Assembly (NCBI RefSeq): GCF_002072175.1
Contig: NZ_MVIV01000007.1
Coordinates: forward strand, 62,001 to 126,000
Reading direction: 5' to 3'
DNA: 64,000 nucleotides
Source of the DNA: Actinomyces gaoshouyii
GTDB taxonomy: Bacteria; Actinomycetota; Actinomycetes; Actinomycetales; Actinomycetaceae
This document shows, piece by piece, positions 53,355 to 63,891 of the stretch (positions are counted from its first letter, which is position 1; the number at the start of each line of letters is the position of its first letter). Made by a program: the position numbers and the translations under genes. The notes beneath the pieces were generated by a model that worked only from the letters and a program-made list of their open reading frames with translations, had not been told where the DNA came from and searched no databases.

Positions 53355-54299
53355 ATGACCCCGCGCCCCGCCCCCTCCCCGGACTCCACTGACCGAGCGC
53401 CGGGAGGCGCCGAGGCGGGGGCGCCGGGCGCCGGGGCGAACCTGGCCGCGGATGTAACCGTGGCGGATCACGACGTCGCCCCTGCGCGCTCATCGCGCCG
53501 CGGGGCCCTGAGGGTGGCCGGCATGCTCACGGCGGGCGCGATCGGCGCCGCGGCCGGGGCAGCGGCCACCCACTGGCACGACGGGCGCCGCTCCCCCACC
53601 TTCCGCGTCGCCGCGCTGCCGGCGGATGACTCAGGCCGCCGCGCGGTGTCCACGACCTTCCGGGCGGCACCGGGAACGGGGTCGGTGGCCCTCACCTTCG
53701 ACGATGGCCCCGACCCCCATTGGACCCCGGTGGTCCTCGACATGCTCTCCCACCTGGGGGCCAGGGCAACCTTCTTCGTACTGGGCGAGGCCGCCCGGAC
53801 CCACCCCGATCTCATCGCCCGCGAGACGGCCGAGGGGCACGAGGTCGCCATCCACAATTGGGTTCACAGGGATGTCTACGGCGCATCGCCGGATGAACTC
53901 GGCCGGGATATCGACCGGACGATCGAGGCAATCACCTCCGCTGGGGCGCCCAAGCCATCGCTCTGGAGGCCCCCGTACGGGCGAGTGGACGCCGTCGCCC
54001 TGGCCGCTGCTGCAGACCGGGGCCTGGACCTGGTCCTCTGGAGCCTGCACACGCCGGGCGCCGCTGCGGCCAAGGAAGTGGGAGAGACCGCGCAGGACGG
54101 GGCGATCATCCTGTGCCACGACGGTCGGAGTCAGCCGTACACCGAGCTCATGGAGGAGATGGGCCGATCCGTGGAGCGAATCCAGTCCCGCGGCCTGCGC
54201 GTCGTCAGCGCTGGCGAACTGCTCGCGGGCAGCGACGGATCGTCAGGATCCCGAGCACTCATCGAGAGCGGCGCCAGGAGCAGCTCCGCGCAGTCATAG
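53355..54299 (+). CDS. Polysaccharide deacetylase (NodB/CE4 family), exported
   Basis: 314 residues. N-terminal Ala/Pro-rich stretch, then a twin-arginine signal-like segment ('SSRRGALRVAGMLTAGAIGAAAGAAA') and a NodB domain. CE4 motifs: MT1 TFDDGPD, MT2-like 'AIHNWVHRD' (HxxxH-type with one His shifted from the classical H-S-x-x-H), MT3 'LWRPPYGR', MT4 'LVLWSLHTPG' and MT5 'IILCHDG'. It probably removes acetyl groups from peptidoglycan GlcNAc or MurNAc, which protects against lysozyme; substrate is inferred. Confidence 0.87.
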   Translation: MTPRPAPSPDSTDRAPGGAEAGAPGAGANLAADVTVADHDVAPARSSRRGALRVAGMLTAGAIGAAAGAAATHWHDGRRSPTFRVAALPADDSGRRAVSTTFRAAPGTGSVALTFDDGPDPHWTPVVLDMLSHLGARATFFVLGEAARTHPDLIARETAEGHEVAIHNWVHRDVYGASPDELGRDIDRTIEAITSAGAPKPSLWRPPYGRVDAVALAAAADRGLDLVLWSLHTPGAAAAKEVGETAQDGAIILCHDGRSQPYTELMEEMGRSVERIQSRGLRVVSAGELLAGSDGSSGSRALIESGARSSSAQS

Positions 54300-54349
54300 C
54301 GAAGGCCCGATCACCTGCGGCGACCGAGCCTCATGAGTTCACTTGGGAG

Positions 54350-54422
54350 TACCCCGTACCGGATTTGAACCGGTGCTGCCGCCGTGAGAGGGCGGTGTCC
54401 TGGGCCGCTAGACGAACGGGGC
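54350..54422 (-). tRNA. tRNA-Glu (CTC), copy 1
   Basis: 73 nt, full cloverleaf on the minus strand. Anticodon loop CTCTCAC gives anticodon CTC; T-loop GGTTCAAATCC. The acceptor ends in a G-U pair and A discriminator. No encoded CCA. Confidence 0.95.
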
Positions 54423-54453
54423 GTGTGGACCGGCAGCCTGGCGGCTGCCTGAG

Positions 54454-54526
54454 TACCCCGTACCGGATTTGAACCGGTGCTGCCGCCGTGAGAGGGCGGT
54501 GTCCTGGGCCGCTAGACGAACGGGGC
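54454..54526 (-). tRNA. tRNA-Glu (CTC), copy 2
   Basis: Identical to the copy 104 nt away, including a few flanking bases, so it is a recent tandem duplication. It precedes copy 1 in transcription order. Confidence 0.95.
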
Positions 54527-54563
54527 GCAGTTCTTCAACTGTATGGTGAGCTCGCGCTCTCCG

Positions 54564-54635
54564 CTGGGGTACCAGGACTCGAACCTAGAATGGATGAACC
54601 AGAATCACCTGTGTTGCCAATTACACCATACCCCA
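54564..54635 (-). tRNA. tRNA-Gln (CTG)
   Basis: 72 nt cloverleaf on the minus strand with anticodon loop TTCTGGT, anticodon CTG. It leads the tRNA cluster, downstream of gltX. Neighbouring Glu and Gln tRNAs fit gltX, which charges tRNA-Glu and often misacylates tRNA-Gln in bacteria lacking GlnRS. Confidence 0.95.
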
Positions 54636-54865
54636 AAGCAGGTGAACCCGGACCGGAGAGCCGATCGGGGCAGCGGGAAGAAATGTACACGGGCTCCCCT
54701 TCGCTGTCGAATCGTGGGCGCGTGAACGCCACCACAGCGCCTCGGAGGCCACCGGGGGGGCGACTGCCCCGCTGCCGGGCAGCGCTCACCATGGCGGGCG
54801 GTGCCCCGCGCGCCCGGGAGCCCCGGCGCGGCGGGCGGCACGGCCGTTCGCGAGCAGCCCGAGTC

Positions 54866-56410
54866 TCAGCCGAGGCGCTGCCTCAGGGCGCGCAGGCGCG
54901 CCAGGGAGGAAGCCGCGCCGAGGATCTCCATGGACTCGAACAGCGGCGGGGAGACCTGGCGGCCCGTGACAGCCACCCGCAACGGTCCGAAGGCGAGGCG
55001 GGGCTTGATGCCGAGCCCGTCGACGATGGCCGCGCGCAGGACCTCTTCGAGGCGCGGCGTCGTCCAGTCCTCGGAGCCGAGGGCATCCAGGGCGGTGATG
55101 GCGGCGTCGAGCACCGCGGGAGCGGAGTCCTTGAGCTTGGACACGGCCTTGTCGTCGACAGCGAGCGCATCGTCGCCGACGAGGAGGAAGCCGAGCATGT
55201 CGCGGCTCTCCCGCAGCAGCTGGATGCGGGTCTGGATGAGGGGGGCGGCAGCGGTGAGGATCTCCCTCTCGCGCTCGGTCAGCTCGGGGAAGGAGGGTGC
55301 GGACACGAGGGGGCGGGACTGCCGGGCCGGGTCGGAGGGATCCGGGTAGATGTCGCGCAAGTGCGGTACGAGGCGGTCTCGGAAGTCGGCCGACTCCAGG
55401 CGCCGCACGTGCTCGGCGTTGATCGCCTCGCACTTCCTGGGGTCGAAGCGCGCGGGGTTGGGATTGACGTCGTGGATGTCGAAGTGCTCGACGAGCTGGG
55501 CGGGGGTGAACACGTCCTCATCCTTGCTCAGCGACCAGCCCAGCAGCGCGAGGTAGTTGAGCAGGCCCTCGGGGATCATCCCGCGGTAGCGGTGGATGAG
55601 CAGGTTGGACTCGGGGTCGCGCTTGGAGAGCTTCTTGTTGCCCTCCCCCATGACGTAGGGCAGGTGGCCGAACTCGGGCACGGACTGCGCGCGGCCGATC
55701 GCGATGAGAGCGCGGTACAGAACGATCTGGCGGGGCGTGGAGGACAGCAGGTCCTCGCCGCGCAGGACATGGGTGATGCCCATGGCCGCGTCGTCGACGG
55801 GGTTGACGAGCGTGTAGAGCGGGTCCCCGCCGGCGCGCACGACGACGTAATCGGGCACGGATCCGGCCTTGAAGGTGATGGGGCCGCGCACGAGATCGGT
55901 GAAGGTGATGTCCTCGTCGGGCATGCGCATGCGCAGCACGGGCTTGCGGCCCTCGGCGCGGAAGGCGGCCCTGGCCTCCTCAGTCAGGTCCCGGTCGAAG
56001 CCGTCGTAGCCGAGCTTGGGATCGCGCCCGGCGGCGCGGTGGCGGGCCTCGATCTCCTCCGGCGTGGAGTAGGACTCATAGAGGTAGCCCGCCTCGAGGA
56101 GCTCGGCGGCCACCTCCCGGTAGAGGCCCATGCGCTGGGACTGACGATAGGGCTCGTGGGGACCGCCCTTGCCGACCCCCTCGTCCCAGTCCAGGCCCAA
56201 CCAGGTCAGCGAGTCGAGGATGGCGTTGAAGGACTCCTCGGAGTCGCGCGCCGCGTCAGTGTCCTCGATGCGGAAGACGAAGGTTCCCCCGGTGCGGCGG
56301 GCGTGGGCCCAGTTGAACAGGCAGGTGCGGACCATGCCGACGTGAGGCGTGCCCGTGGGCGATGGGCAGAAGCGGACGCGGATGGGAGCGGGCGTGGCGG
56401 TGTCAGTCAT
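54866..56410 (-). CDS. gltX: Glutamyl-tRNA synthetase
   Basis: 514 residues, class I synthetase. The HIGH motif reads '[14 protein letters not shown]' and KMSKS reads 'KKLSKRD'. The open frame upstream of ATG 56410 is not coding; TACGCT lies 10 nt before the ATG and may be its -10. It sits directly upstream of tRNA-Gln and two tRNA-Glu genes on the same strand. Confidence 0.96.
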   Translation of the reverse strand: MTDTATPAPIRVRFCPSPTGTPHVGMVRTCLFNWAHARRTGGTFVFRIEDTDAARDSEESFNAILDSLTWLGLDWDEGVGKGGPHEPYRQSQRMGLYREVAAELLEAGYLYESYSTPEEIEARHRAAGRDPKLGYDGFDRDLTEEARAAFRAEGRKPVLRMRMPDEDITFTDLVRGPITFKAGSVPDYVVVRAGGDPLYTLVNPVDDAAMGITHVLRGEDLLSSTPRQIVLYRALIAIGRAQSVPEFGHLPYVMGEGNKKLSKRDPESNLLIHRYRGMIPEGLLNYLALLGWSLSKDEDVFTPAQLVEHFDIHDVNPNPARFDPRKCEAINAEHVRRLESADFRDRLVPHLRDIYPDPSDPARQSRPLVSAPSFPELTEREREILTAAAPLIQTRIQLLRESRDMLGFLLVGDDALAVDDKAVSKLKDSAPAVLDAAITALDALGSEDWTTPRLEEVLRAAIVDGLGIKPRLAFGPLRVAVTGRQVSPPLFESMEILGAASSLARLRALRQRLG

Positions 56411-56642
56411 GATGAGCCATAGCGTAGCCCGGCCACGGGCACCCCTTCCCGGCTTCCCGCCCGTATCGACTCCCACCCATGGCGGCGGCGCGCTCTCGCC
56501 GTCGGCACCGCGCCGGCCCCGGCCTGCCCCGCTCGGGTCCTGCGGACATGGACGAGGCGACCCCGGGCAACACGTCCGGCGCCACGGGCCGAGGACCGTT
56601 GGAGCGCCCGCTGACGGCATCGGGAACGGGCCCGCGGCCTCG

Positions 56643-56648
56643 TATGAT
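56643..56648 (+). promoter_or_regulatory. Leaderless -10 box of the PatB/MalY-like gene
   Basis: TATGAT, 7 nt, then ATG 56656. This chooses MTQPSS as the start over in-frame codons upstream. Confidence 0.6.
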
Positions 56649-56655
56649 TCGCTCC

Positions 56656-57888
56656 ATGACCCAGCCCTCCTCTCAGCCCGTCCCTGCCCCGTCCTCCTCG
56701 GAGTTCTTCGCCGCCTTCGACGCCCTGACCCCTGAGCAGGTGCGCGCCGGGGGCACGATGAAGTGGTCCGAGCGGCCCGATACCGCGATCTCGGCCTGGG
56801 TGGCGGAGATGGATCTGGGCACGGCCCCGGCGGTGACGCAGGCCCTGCACCGCGCCGTCGACGGTGCCCGTTTCGGCTACATGCCCACGTCGGTGTGGGA
56901 GGACTGCCGCGCGGCGGTCATCGACTTCCACCGCGACTCCTTCGGCTGGGAGATCCCGGAGCGGGACATGAGCCTGCTGCCCGACGTCCTGTCGGCGCTG
57001 CGGGCGATCATCAGCCGCCACACCCGCCCGGGCTCGCCGGTGATCGTGCCCACCCCGGCGTACATGCCCTTCCTGACGATCCCGGGGACGCTGGATCGCG
57101 AGGCCATCGAGGTTCCGGCCCTGCGCGGCGACGGCGCCTCGGCCCCCGCCTGGTCCCTGGACCTGGAGGGCATCGAGGCAGCCATGGCCGCGGGCGCCGG
57201 CCTACTCATCCTGTGCAACCCGTGGAACCCGGTGGGCCGCGTGCTCACCGCCGCCGAGCTCGACGCCGTCGCGGCGCTATCGGCCAAGTACGGCGTCGTC
57301 GTGTTCACCGATGAGATCCACTCCCCCCTCGTTCTGCCCGGGAGCCCCCGGCACATCTGCTACGCCTCCCGCCCCGGCGCCGATCCCGCCCTGACGTTCA
57401 CGGCGACGGCGGCCTCGAAGGGGTGGAATATCCCGGGCCTGCACTGCGCCCAGCTCATCGCCTCCGGCGAGGCCCGCGCGCGCTTCGACGCCGACCCGCT
57501 GTGCTCCTGCCTGCCCGGCGGCGCCTCAATCCTCGGTGTCATCGCCACGACGGCGGCCTTTTCGCAGGGACGGGGATGGAATGAGGCGGTGCGCGAGTAC
57601 CTGCGCCGCACGCTGGAGGGCATCACAGGGCGCCTGAGCGCGATCGACGGCGTGTCCGTCACCATGCCGGAATCCACCTACCTGGCCTGGGTGGACTTCT
57701 CGGGCGCCTTGGCCGATGGCCGGATCACCGGTGCTCCCGCCGGGTTCCTGGAGCGCAAGGCCGGGGTGTCGATGAACGAGGGCGTGACATTCGGCTCGGA
57801 CTACGCCGCGTTCTGCCGCCTCAACCTGGCCACTGGGCGCGGCATCGCAGACGAGATCGCCGACCGCATCACCGCCGCCCTGGCCTGA
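56656..57888 (+). CDS. PLP-dependent aminotransferase / cystathionine beta-lyase, MalY/PatB type
   Basis: 410 residues, fold type I. The segments '[25 protein letters not shown]', '[11 protein letters not shown]', '[13 protein letters not shown]' and the PLP lysine in '[18 protein letters not shown]' are the MalY/PatB signature. These enzymes cleave cystathionine or cysteine to homocysteine or sulfide, pyruvate and ammonia. It may supply methionine or produce H2S. It is divergent from gltX. Confidence 0.9.
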   Translation: MTQPSSQPVPAPSSSEFFAAFDALTPEQVRAGGTMKWSERPDTAISAWVAEMDLGTAPAVTQALHRAVDGARFGYMPTSVWEDCRAAVIDFHRDSFGWEIPERDMSLLPDVLSALRAIISRHTRPGSPVIVPTPAYMPFLTIPGTLDREAIEVPALRGDGASAPAWSLDLEGIEAAMAAGAGLLILCNPWNPVGRVLTAAELDAVAALSAKYGVVVFTDEIHSPLVLPGSPRHICYASRPGADPALTFTATAASKGWNIPGLHCAQLIASGEARARFDADPLCSCLPGGASILGVIATTAAFSQGRGWNEAVREYLRRTLEGITGRLSAIDGVSVTMPESTYLAWVDFSGALADGRITGAPAGFLERKAGVSMNEGVTFGSDYAAFCRLNLATGRGIADEIADRITAALA

Positions 57889-57978
57889 CCCGGGCGCGCA
57901 CGATGTCGACCTAACGCTTCAGACGTACGAGATCCCTCCTGGGCCGTCCCTCAGCGTGCAGCTGGGACCGCGACCTGA

Positions 57979-58188
57979 GGTATCTACGTTCTGCACTTCT
58001 CCGACGGGGAGCAGTGCGTCGGGCGGGGCGTTGACGTCGTCAATCGCTTCACAAGCCACCGGCGCCGCTGGGATGATATCCAGGCCATCGAGTTCTGCCG
58101 CATCAGCCGCAAGATCCTCGACGACGCGGAGAAGGAGGCCTTTCAGCTCCACCGCGACGCGGGGGTACGACCGCGTAGCTCCACCCTG
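57979..58188 (+). pseudogene. GIY-YIG nuclease remnant
   Basis: From 57979 the frame reads GIYVLHFSDGEQCVGRGVDV followed by VNRFTSHRRRWDDI, matching the GIY-(x)-YIG core of single-domain GIY-YIG nucleases (YIG is changed to CVG). An in-frame TGA directly precedes GIY, so the N-terminus is cut off, and similarity fades after 'VRPRSSTLMT'. The rest of the 447-nt gap between the PatB-like gene and the FAH gene holds only the inverted repeats at 58230-58317. Confidence 0.65.
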
Positions 58189-58229
58189 ATGACGAGGACC
58201 TGCGGGACCAGCGTGCTGAACGGCGTCAT

Positions 58230-58317
58230 TGTGGACGCGTCCCGGGATTGCGGACGCGCGGCGGGGTCTCCGACGCGCCCCCGGGGCGCGTCCACAACCC
58301 CCACAACCCCGCCGCGC
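58230..58317. repeat. Two interleaved inverted repeats between convergent genes
   Basis: TGTGGACGCG (58230-58239) pairs with CGCGTCCACA (58287-58296), and GCGCGGCGGGGT (58256-58267) pairs with ACCCCGCCGCGC (58306-58317). The arms alternate, so in RNA both stems together would form a pseudoknot or compete. It lies at the ends of two convergent genes and could terminate transcription. Confidence 0.65.
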
Positions 58318-58335
58318 GGCGCCGCTCGCAGCGCC

Positions 58336-59172
58336 TCAGCGGCGAACGACGGGGTTGGAGAAGCCGCCGATGCCCTCGACCTCGACGCTCACGCGCTGCC
58401 CGGCGCGGATCTCGCCAACGCCTTCGGGCGTCCCGGTGAGGATGACGTCGCCGGGCAGGAGCGTAAAGATCGTCGAGGCGTAGGCGACGAGCTCCGCGAC
58501 GCCCATGACCATGTCCTGGGTGCCGCCCTCCTGGACCGTCTCGCCGTCGAGCCGGGTGCGCACGGTGGCGTGCGAGGGGTCGAAGGCGCGCTCGTCACCG
58601 GGCTCGGGGATCTCGATCCAGGGCCCCAGGGGGCAGGAGGTGTCGAAGGCCTTGGCGCGCACCCACTGCGGCTCGGCGCGCTGGCGGTCCCGGGCGGAGA
58701 CATCATTGGCCACGGTGTACCCCATGATCACCCGGTGGGCATCCTGCGGGGTGAGATCCTTGGCGATGCGCTTGATGACGACGGCGAGCTCGGCCTCGTA
58801 GTGGACCTCCTCGCTCCAGGCCGGCAGAACGATCGGGGCGTCAGGGCCGATGACTGCCGTGTTCGGCTTGAGGAAGATGATCGGGGTCTGAGGTACGGCG
58901 CCATCCATGCCGCCGACCATCTCGGCGGCATGGGCCGCGTAGTTCTTGCCGATGGCCACCACCTTGGAGCGGGGGATGACCGGGGCGAGAAGCCGGGCCT
59001 CACCCAGCTCCACGACCTCCCCGGTGGCCTCTGGCACGGAGAAGAGAGGGTCGCCCTTGAGGACAAGCAGGTGCCCCTCGGACTCCCCCGTGGGGACGGC
59101 GTCGGCCTCATCCAGTCCCTGGACGATGCCGTAGCGGGGCTCATCGCCGGTGGAGAATCGCGCGATCTTCAT
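58336..59172 (-). CDS. Fumarylacetoacetate hydrolase family protein
   Basis: 278 residues. FAH-fold C-C hydrolase/decarboxylase or isomerase. Metal site 'YEAELAVVIKR' (E-x-E), 'GYTVANDVSARDRQ', 'FDTSCPLGPWI' and 'TGTPEGVGEI' are present. In actinobacteria this gene often lies near gltX; the substrate is unknown. TAGGCT lies 6 nt before ATG 59172, a leaderless promoter. Confidence 0.9.
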   Translation of the reverse strand: MKIARFSTGDEPRYGIVQGLDEADAVPTGESEGHLLVLKGDPLFSVPEATGEVVELGEARLLAPVIPRSKVVAIGKNYAAHAAEMVGGMDGAVPQTPIIFLKPNTAVIGPDAPIVLPAWSEEVHYEAELAVVIKRIAKDLTPQDAHRVIMGYTVANDVSARDRQRAEPQWVRAKAFDTSCPLGPWIEIPEPGDERAFDPSHATVRTRLDGETVQEGGTQDMVMGVAELVAYASTIFTLLPGDVILTGTPEGVGEIRAGQRVSVEVEGIGGFSNPVVRR

Positions 59173-59178
59173 GGGGCC

Positions 59179-59184
59179 AGCCTA
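59179..59184 (-). promoter_or_regulatory. Leaderless -10 box of the FAH-family gene
   Basis: TAGGCT on the minus strand, 6 nt before ATG 59172. Confidence 0.6.
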
Positions 59185-59249
59185 CCGGTGCCGGAATCGC
59201 GATCGAGCTGGCCCGCGTCGTCCCCCGGCCCCGAGTCCGCCTGGGGAGC

Positions 59250-60821
<1,572 letters not shown>

Positions 60822-60886
60822 GGGAGTACCTCCAGAGGCCGGGGGCTGTTCCAAGGAGCCTAGGCCGAGTGTGTTACCCGCCTGTG

Positions 60887-62332
60887 TCATGCCTGGGCCG
60901 AGGGAGCGGCCTCCCAGACGCCGTCGTTGGTATCCCCGGGCAGGAGCGGATTTCCATGACCGATGAACACGGGCTCGACGCCCTGACGGCGCTGAGCCTC
61001 CCAGTCGCGCAGGGCGCCGAGCACCCAGCCGATGAGCGCGACGAGCGCCACGAGGTTGATGATGGCCCCCACACCCAGCAGGATGTCGGCCAGTGTCCAC
61101 ACCGTGGTGAGCGCCTGGAAGGCCCCGAGCGCGGCGCAGGCCACGGCGGCGCACTGCAGGGCCTTGGACACCCAGCGGTTCTCGGTGAGGTAGTCGAGGC
61201 AGACCTGGGCATAGGAGAAGGCCCCGATGATCGTCGTGTAGGCCAGGACGACGATGAGGATCGCCATGGGCCAGCGCGTCCACTCCCCCACCAGGAGCGC
61301 GATGGCGTCCTGGGTCAGTGAGCCGGCGGCGTCCTTGCCGGTGACGCCGGGCGTGTAGACGGCGTCGCCGGCGATGAGGATCGCCAGGGCGGTGGCGGTG
61401 CACACGAGGATCGTGTCGATGACGACGCCGAGGGCCTGGATGAACCCTTGCTGGACGGGGTGGCGCACGGCGGCGGAGCCGGAGGCGCAGGCCGCCCCGC
61501 CCAGTCCCGCCTCGTTGGAGAACAGGCCGCGGCGCACGCCGTTGAGGATCGCCTGGACAACCCCGCCGGCCAGCCCCGCGAGCCCGGAGCGCAGGCCGAA
61601 GGCGCCCTCGATGATGGAGGTGAGCGCCTGCCAGGAGGCCGCCGGATGGGTCACCACGATGCCCAGGACGGCCAGCAGGTAGGCGGCGGCCATGAGCGGG
61701 GCGAGGATCTCCGCGACGCGCCCGATGGCCTTGAGCCCTCCGAGCAGCACCGGCGCGGTGAGGGCCACGACGATGAGAGCGCTCCCCCATGCGGGGATGG
61801 CACCGGCGGCCCCCAGAGCGCCAGCCACCGCGTTGGACTGGACCAGGGGCATCGACAGCCCGTTGGCGACCAGGAAGAAGACCGCGAAGACCGCGCCGAG
61901 CCACGGCAGGCGCAGGCCCTTGGCGATGTAATAGGGAGGTCCGCCCCTGAAGCTGCCATCGCGGTGGCGAACCTTGAGGACCTGCGCCAGCGTCGACTCC
62001 GTGAACGCGGTGGCCGTGCCGAGCAGGGCCACCACCCACATCCAGAGAATGGCGCCGGGGCCTCCCAGAATGAGCGCCAGCGCGACGCCGACGATATTGC
62101 CGGTGCCCACCCGGCAGGCCAGCCCGACGGCGAAGGCCTGGAAGGAGGACAAGGAGCGCCCCCCACTCGCCCGGGAGCCGACCATCGAGCCGGCGATCGG
62201 GATGGAGTGGCGCAACTGCACGCCGCGGGTGCGGATCGTGAAGTAGAGCCCGGCCCCGATGAGGAGCCAGACGAGGAAGGTGGAGTAGAGGGAGTCCGAG
62301 ACCTGGGTGAGGATGTCGTTCAGCGCGGGCAT
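60887..62332 (-). CDS. AGCS symporter, paralogue 2
   Basis: 481 residues from ATG 62332, preceded by GAGGAGGGACC; an in-frame start at 62350 has no such site. 'RVGTGNIVGVALALILGGPGA' and 'NGVRRGLFSNEAGLGGAACASG' are the AGCS signatures. It is the most divergent of the three complete copies: NAAGTATT after the SNEAG motif becomes CASGSAAV, so its substrate may differ. Confidence 0.9.
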   Translation of the reverse strand: MPALNDILTQVSDSLYSTFLVWLLIGAGLYFTIRTRGVQLRHSIPIAGSMVGSRASGGRSLSSFQAFAVGLACRVGTGNIVGVALALILGGPGAILWMWVVALLGTATAFTESTLAQVLKVRHRDGSFRGGPPYYIAKGLRLPWLGAVFAVFFLVANGLSMPLVQSNAVAGALGAAGAIPAWGSALIVVALTAPVLLGGLKAIGRVAEILAPLMAAAYLLAVLGIVVTHPAASWQALTSIIEGAFGLRSGLAGLAGGVVQAILNGVRRGLFSNEAGLGGAACASGSAAVRHPVQQGFIQALGVVIDTILVCTATALAILIAGDAVYTPGVTGKDAAGSLTQDAIALLVGEWTRWPMAILIVVLAYTTIIGAFSYAQVCLDYLTENRWVSKALQCAAVACAALGAFQALTTVWTLADILLGVGAIINLVALVALIGWVLGALRDWEAQRRQGVEPVFIGHGNPLLPGDTNDGVWEAAPSAQA

Positions 62333-62343
62333 GGTCCCTCCTC

Positions 62344-63870
62344 TCAGCACTGCCCGGCGGGGTCAGCGGCGGGGCCGCCGGGCGCCGCCGCCCTCCCGTC
62401 CCAGACGCCTCCGGGCAGGTCACCGGGCAGGTGGGGGTTGGCGCGCCCGACGAACACCGGGACGCGGCCGGCGCGCAACTGGGCGTCGAAGTCCCTCAGC
62501 GCCCCCAGGGCCCAGGGGGCGAGGCGGACGATGACCACGAGGTTGAGCAGCCCGAGCAGCCCGAGGGCGATGTCGGCCAGGGCCCACACCACGGGCAGGT
62601 CGACGATGGTGCCGGCAAAGGCCGCGGCGGTGAGGGTCAGGCCGAAGACCTGCTCGGCGCGGCGCTGGCCGCCCAGGTAGTTGACGTTGACCTGCGAGTA
62701 GGAGTAGCAGCCCAGGACGGTGGAGAAAACGAGGACGAAGATGAGGACCACCATCGGCCATGTCGTCCAGGCCCCCAGGTGCTCGGCGACGGCCTGCTGG
62801 GTGAGGACGGCCCCGATGCCCTTGGCGTTGTCCGCCGTGTAGGTCCCGGGCGCGTAGGTGTCGGTGGCGAGCAGGATGAGCAGGCCCGTGGCGGTGCACA
62901 CGAGGATCGTGTCGATGAAGACTCCGAAGGACTGGATGAGGCCCTGGCGGACCGGGTGAGTGGTGGTGGCGGTGCCCGCGGCGTTGGGCACTGTCCCCAG
63001 GCCGGCCTCGTTGGAGAACAGGCCGCGGCGCACGCCGTTGAGGACCGCTGCGACGATCCCGCCGGCGACGCCGTACAGGGCCTGATCGGCCCCGAGGCCC
63101 CCCATGAGGATCGAGCGCAGGACACCGGGGAGCTCGGTGATGTTGAGCGCCAGGACGATGACGGTCATGGCCACGTAGACGAGCGCCATGACGGGCGCCA
63201 TCCACTCGGTGATCCGGGCCACCGACTTCAGGCCGCCCAGGACGACGGGCCCGGTGAGCATGATGAGGAAGACGCCGACCATCCAAGGCTCCACGGACGG
63301 GACAGTGGCGTTGATGACCCCGGCCAGGGAGTTGGTCTGCACCATGACCACGGTGACGCCCACTGAGATGATGCACAGGACGGCGAAGACGGCGCCCCAG
63401 GCGCGCGACCCCAGGCCGTTCTTGATGTAGTAGGCGGGACCGCCGCGGAAGGTGAAGTCGCGGCCGCGCTCCTTGAAGATCTGCGCGAGGGTCGACTCGA
63501 TGAAGGCGGTGGCCATGCCGATGAGCGCGACGACCCACATCCACAGCAGCGCTCCCGGGCCGCCCATGAGGACGGCGATCGCGACGCCCGCGATATTGCC
63601 GATGCCCACGCGTGCCGCCAGCCCCACGGCGAAGGCCTGGAAGGATGAGATACCGCCCTCGGCGCCGCCGCGCGATCGGGTCAGCGCCCGCGCCATGGTC
63701 CCGAGGTGCCGGGCCTGAACGGCACGGGTGCGGATCGTCAGGTACAGGCCGACGGCGATGAGCAGTGCGGCGAGCACATAGGTGTAGAGGAAATCATCGA
63801 CCTGACCGAGCTGCTCGGCGAGGGTAGCCGTGGGCAGGGCCGTCGGTGCGGTGAGCGGTGCGGGGGTCAT
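62344..63870 (-). CDS. AGCS symporter, paralogue 3
   Basis: 508 residues. Signatures 'RVGIGNIAGVAIAVLMGGPGA' and 'NGVRRGLFSNEAGLGTVPNAAG'. The C-terminal 'ANPHLPGDLPGGVWD' repeats the family tail. It ends 11 nt before paralogue 2 begins and starts 21 nt after the end of the partial fourth copy, so all are probably one transcript. Confidence 0.92.
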   Translation of the reverse strand: MTPAPLTAPTALPTATLAEQLGQVDDFLYTYVLAALLIAVGLYLTIRTRAVQARHLGTMARALTRSRGGAEGGISSFQAFAVGLAARVGIGNIAGVAIAVLMGGPGALLWMWVVALIGMATAFIESTLAQIFKERGRDFTFRGGPAYYIKNGLGSRAWGAVFAVLCIISVGVTVVMVQTNSLAGVINATVPSVEPWMVGVFLIMLTGPVVLGGLKSVARITEWMAPVMALVYVAMTVIVLALNITELPGVLRSILMGGLGADQALYGVAGGIVAAVLNGVRRGLFSNEAGLGTVPNAAGTATTTHPVRQGLIQSFGVFIDTILVCTATGLLILLATDTYAPGTYTADNAKGIGAVLTQQAVAEHLGAWTTWPMVVLIFVLVFSTVLGCYSYSQVNVNYLGGQRRAEQVFGLTLTAAAFAGTIVDLPVVWALADIALGLLGLLNLVVIVRLAPWALGALRDFDAQLRAGRVPVFVGRANPHLPGDLPGGVWDGRAAAPGGPAADPAGQC

Positions 63871-63891
63871 CTCATGAGTCCTCTTCGTTCG

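Noticed and set aside
54350-54635. CRISPR-like repetition in the 54.3-54.6 kb region
   Set aside because: The repeated sequence is two identical tRNA-Glu genes; no short spaced repeat array occurs anywhere in the window.
60822-62423. Fusion reading of AGCS paralogue 1 through paralogue 2
   Set aside because: The upstream part is a different frame of paralogue 2 with shadow composition; separate starts with ribosome binding sites exist.
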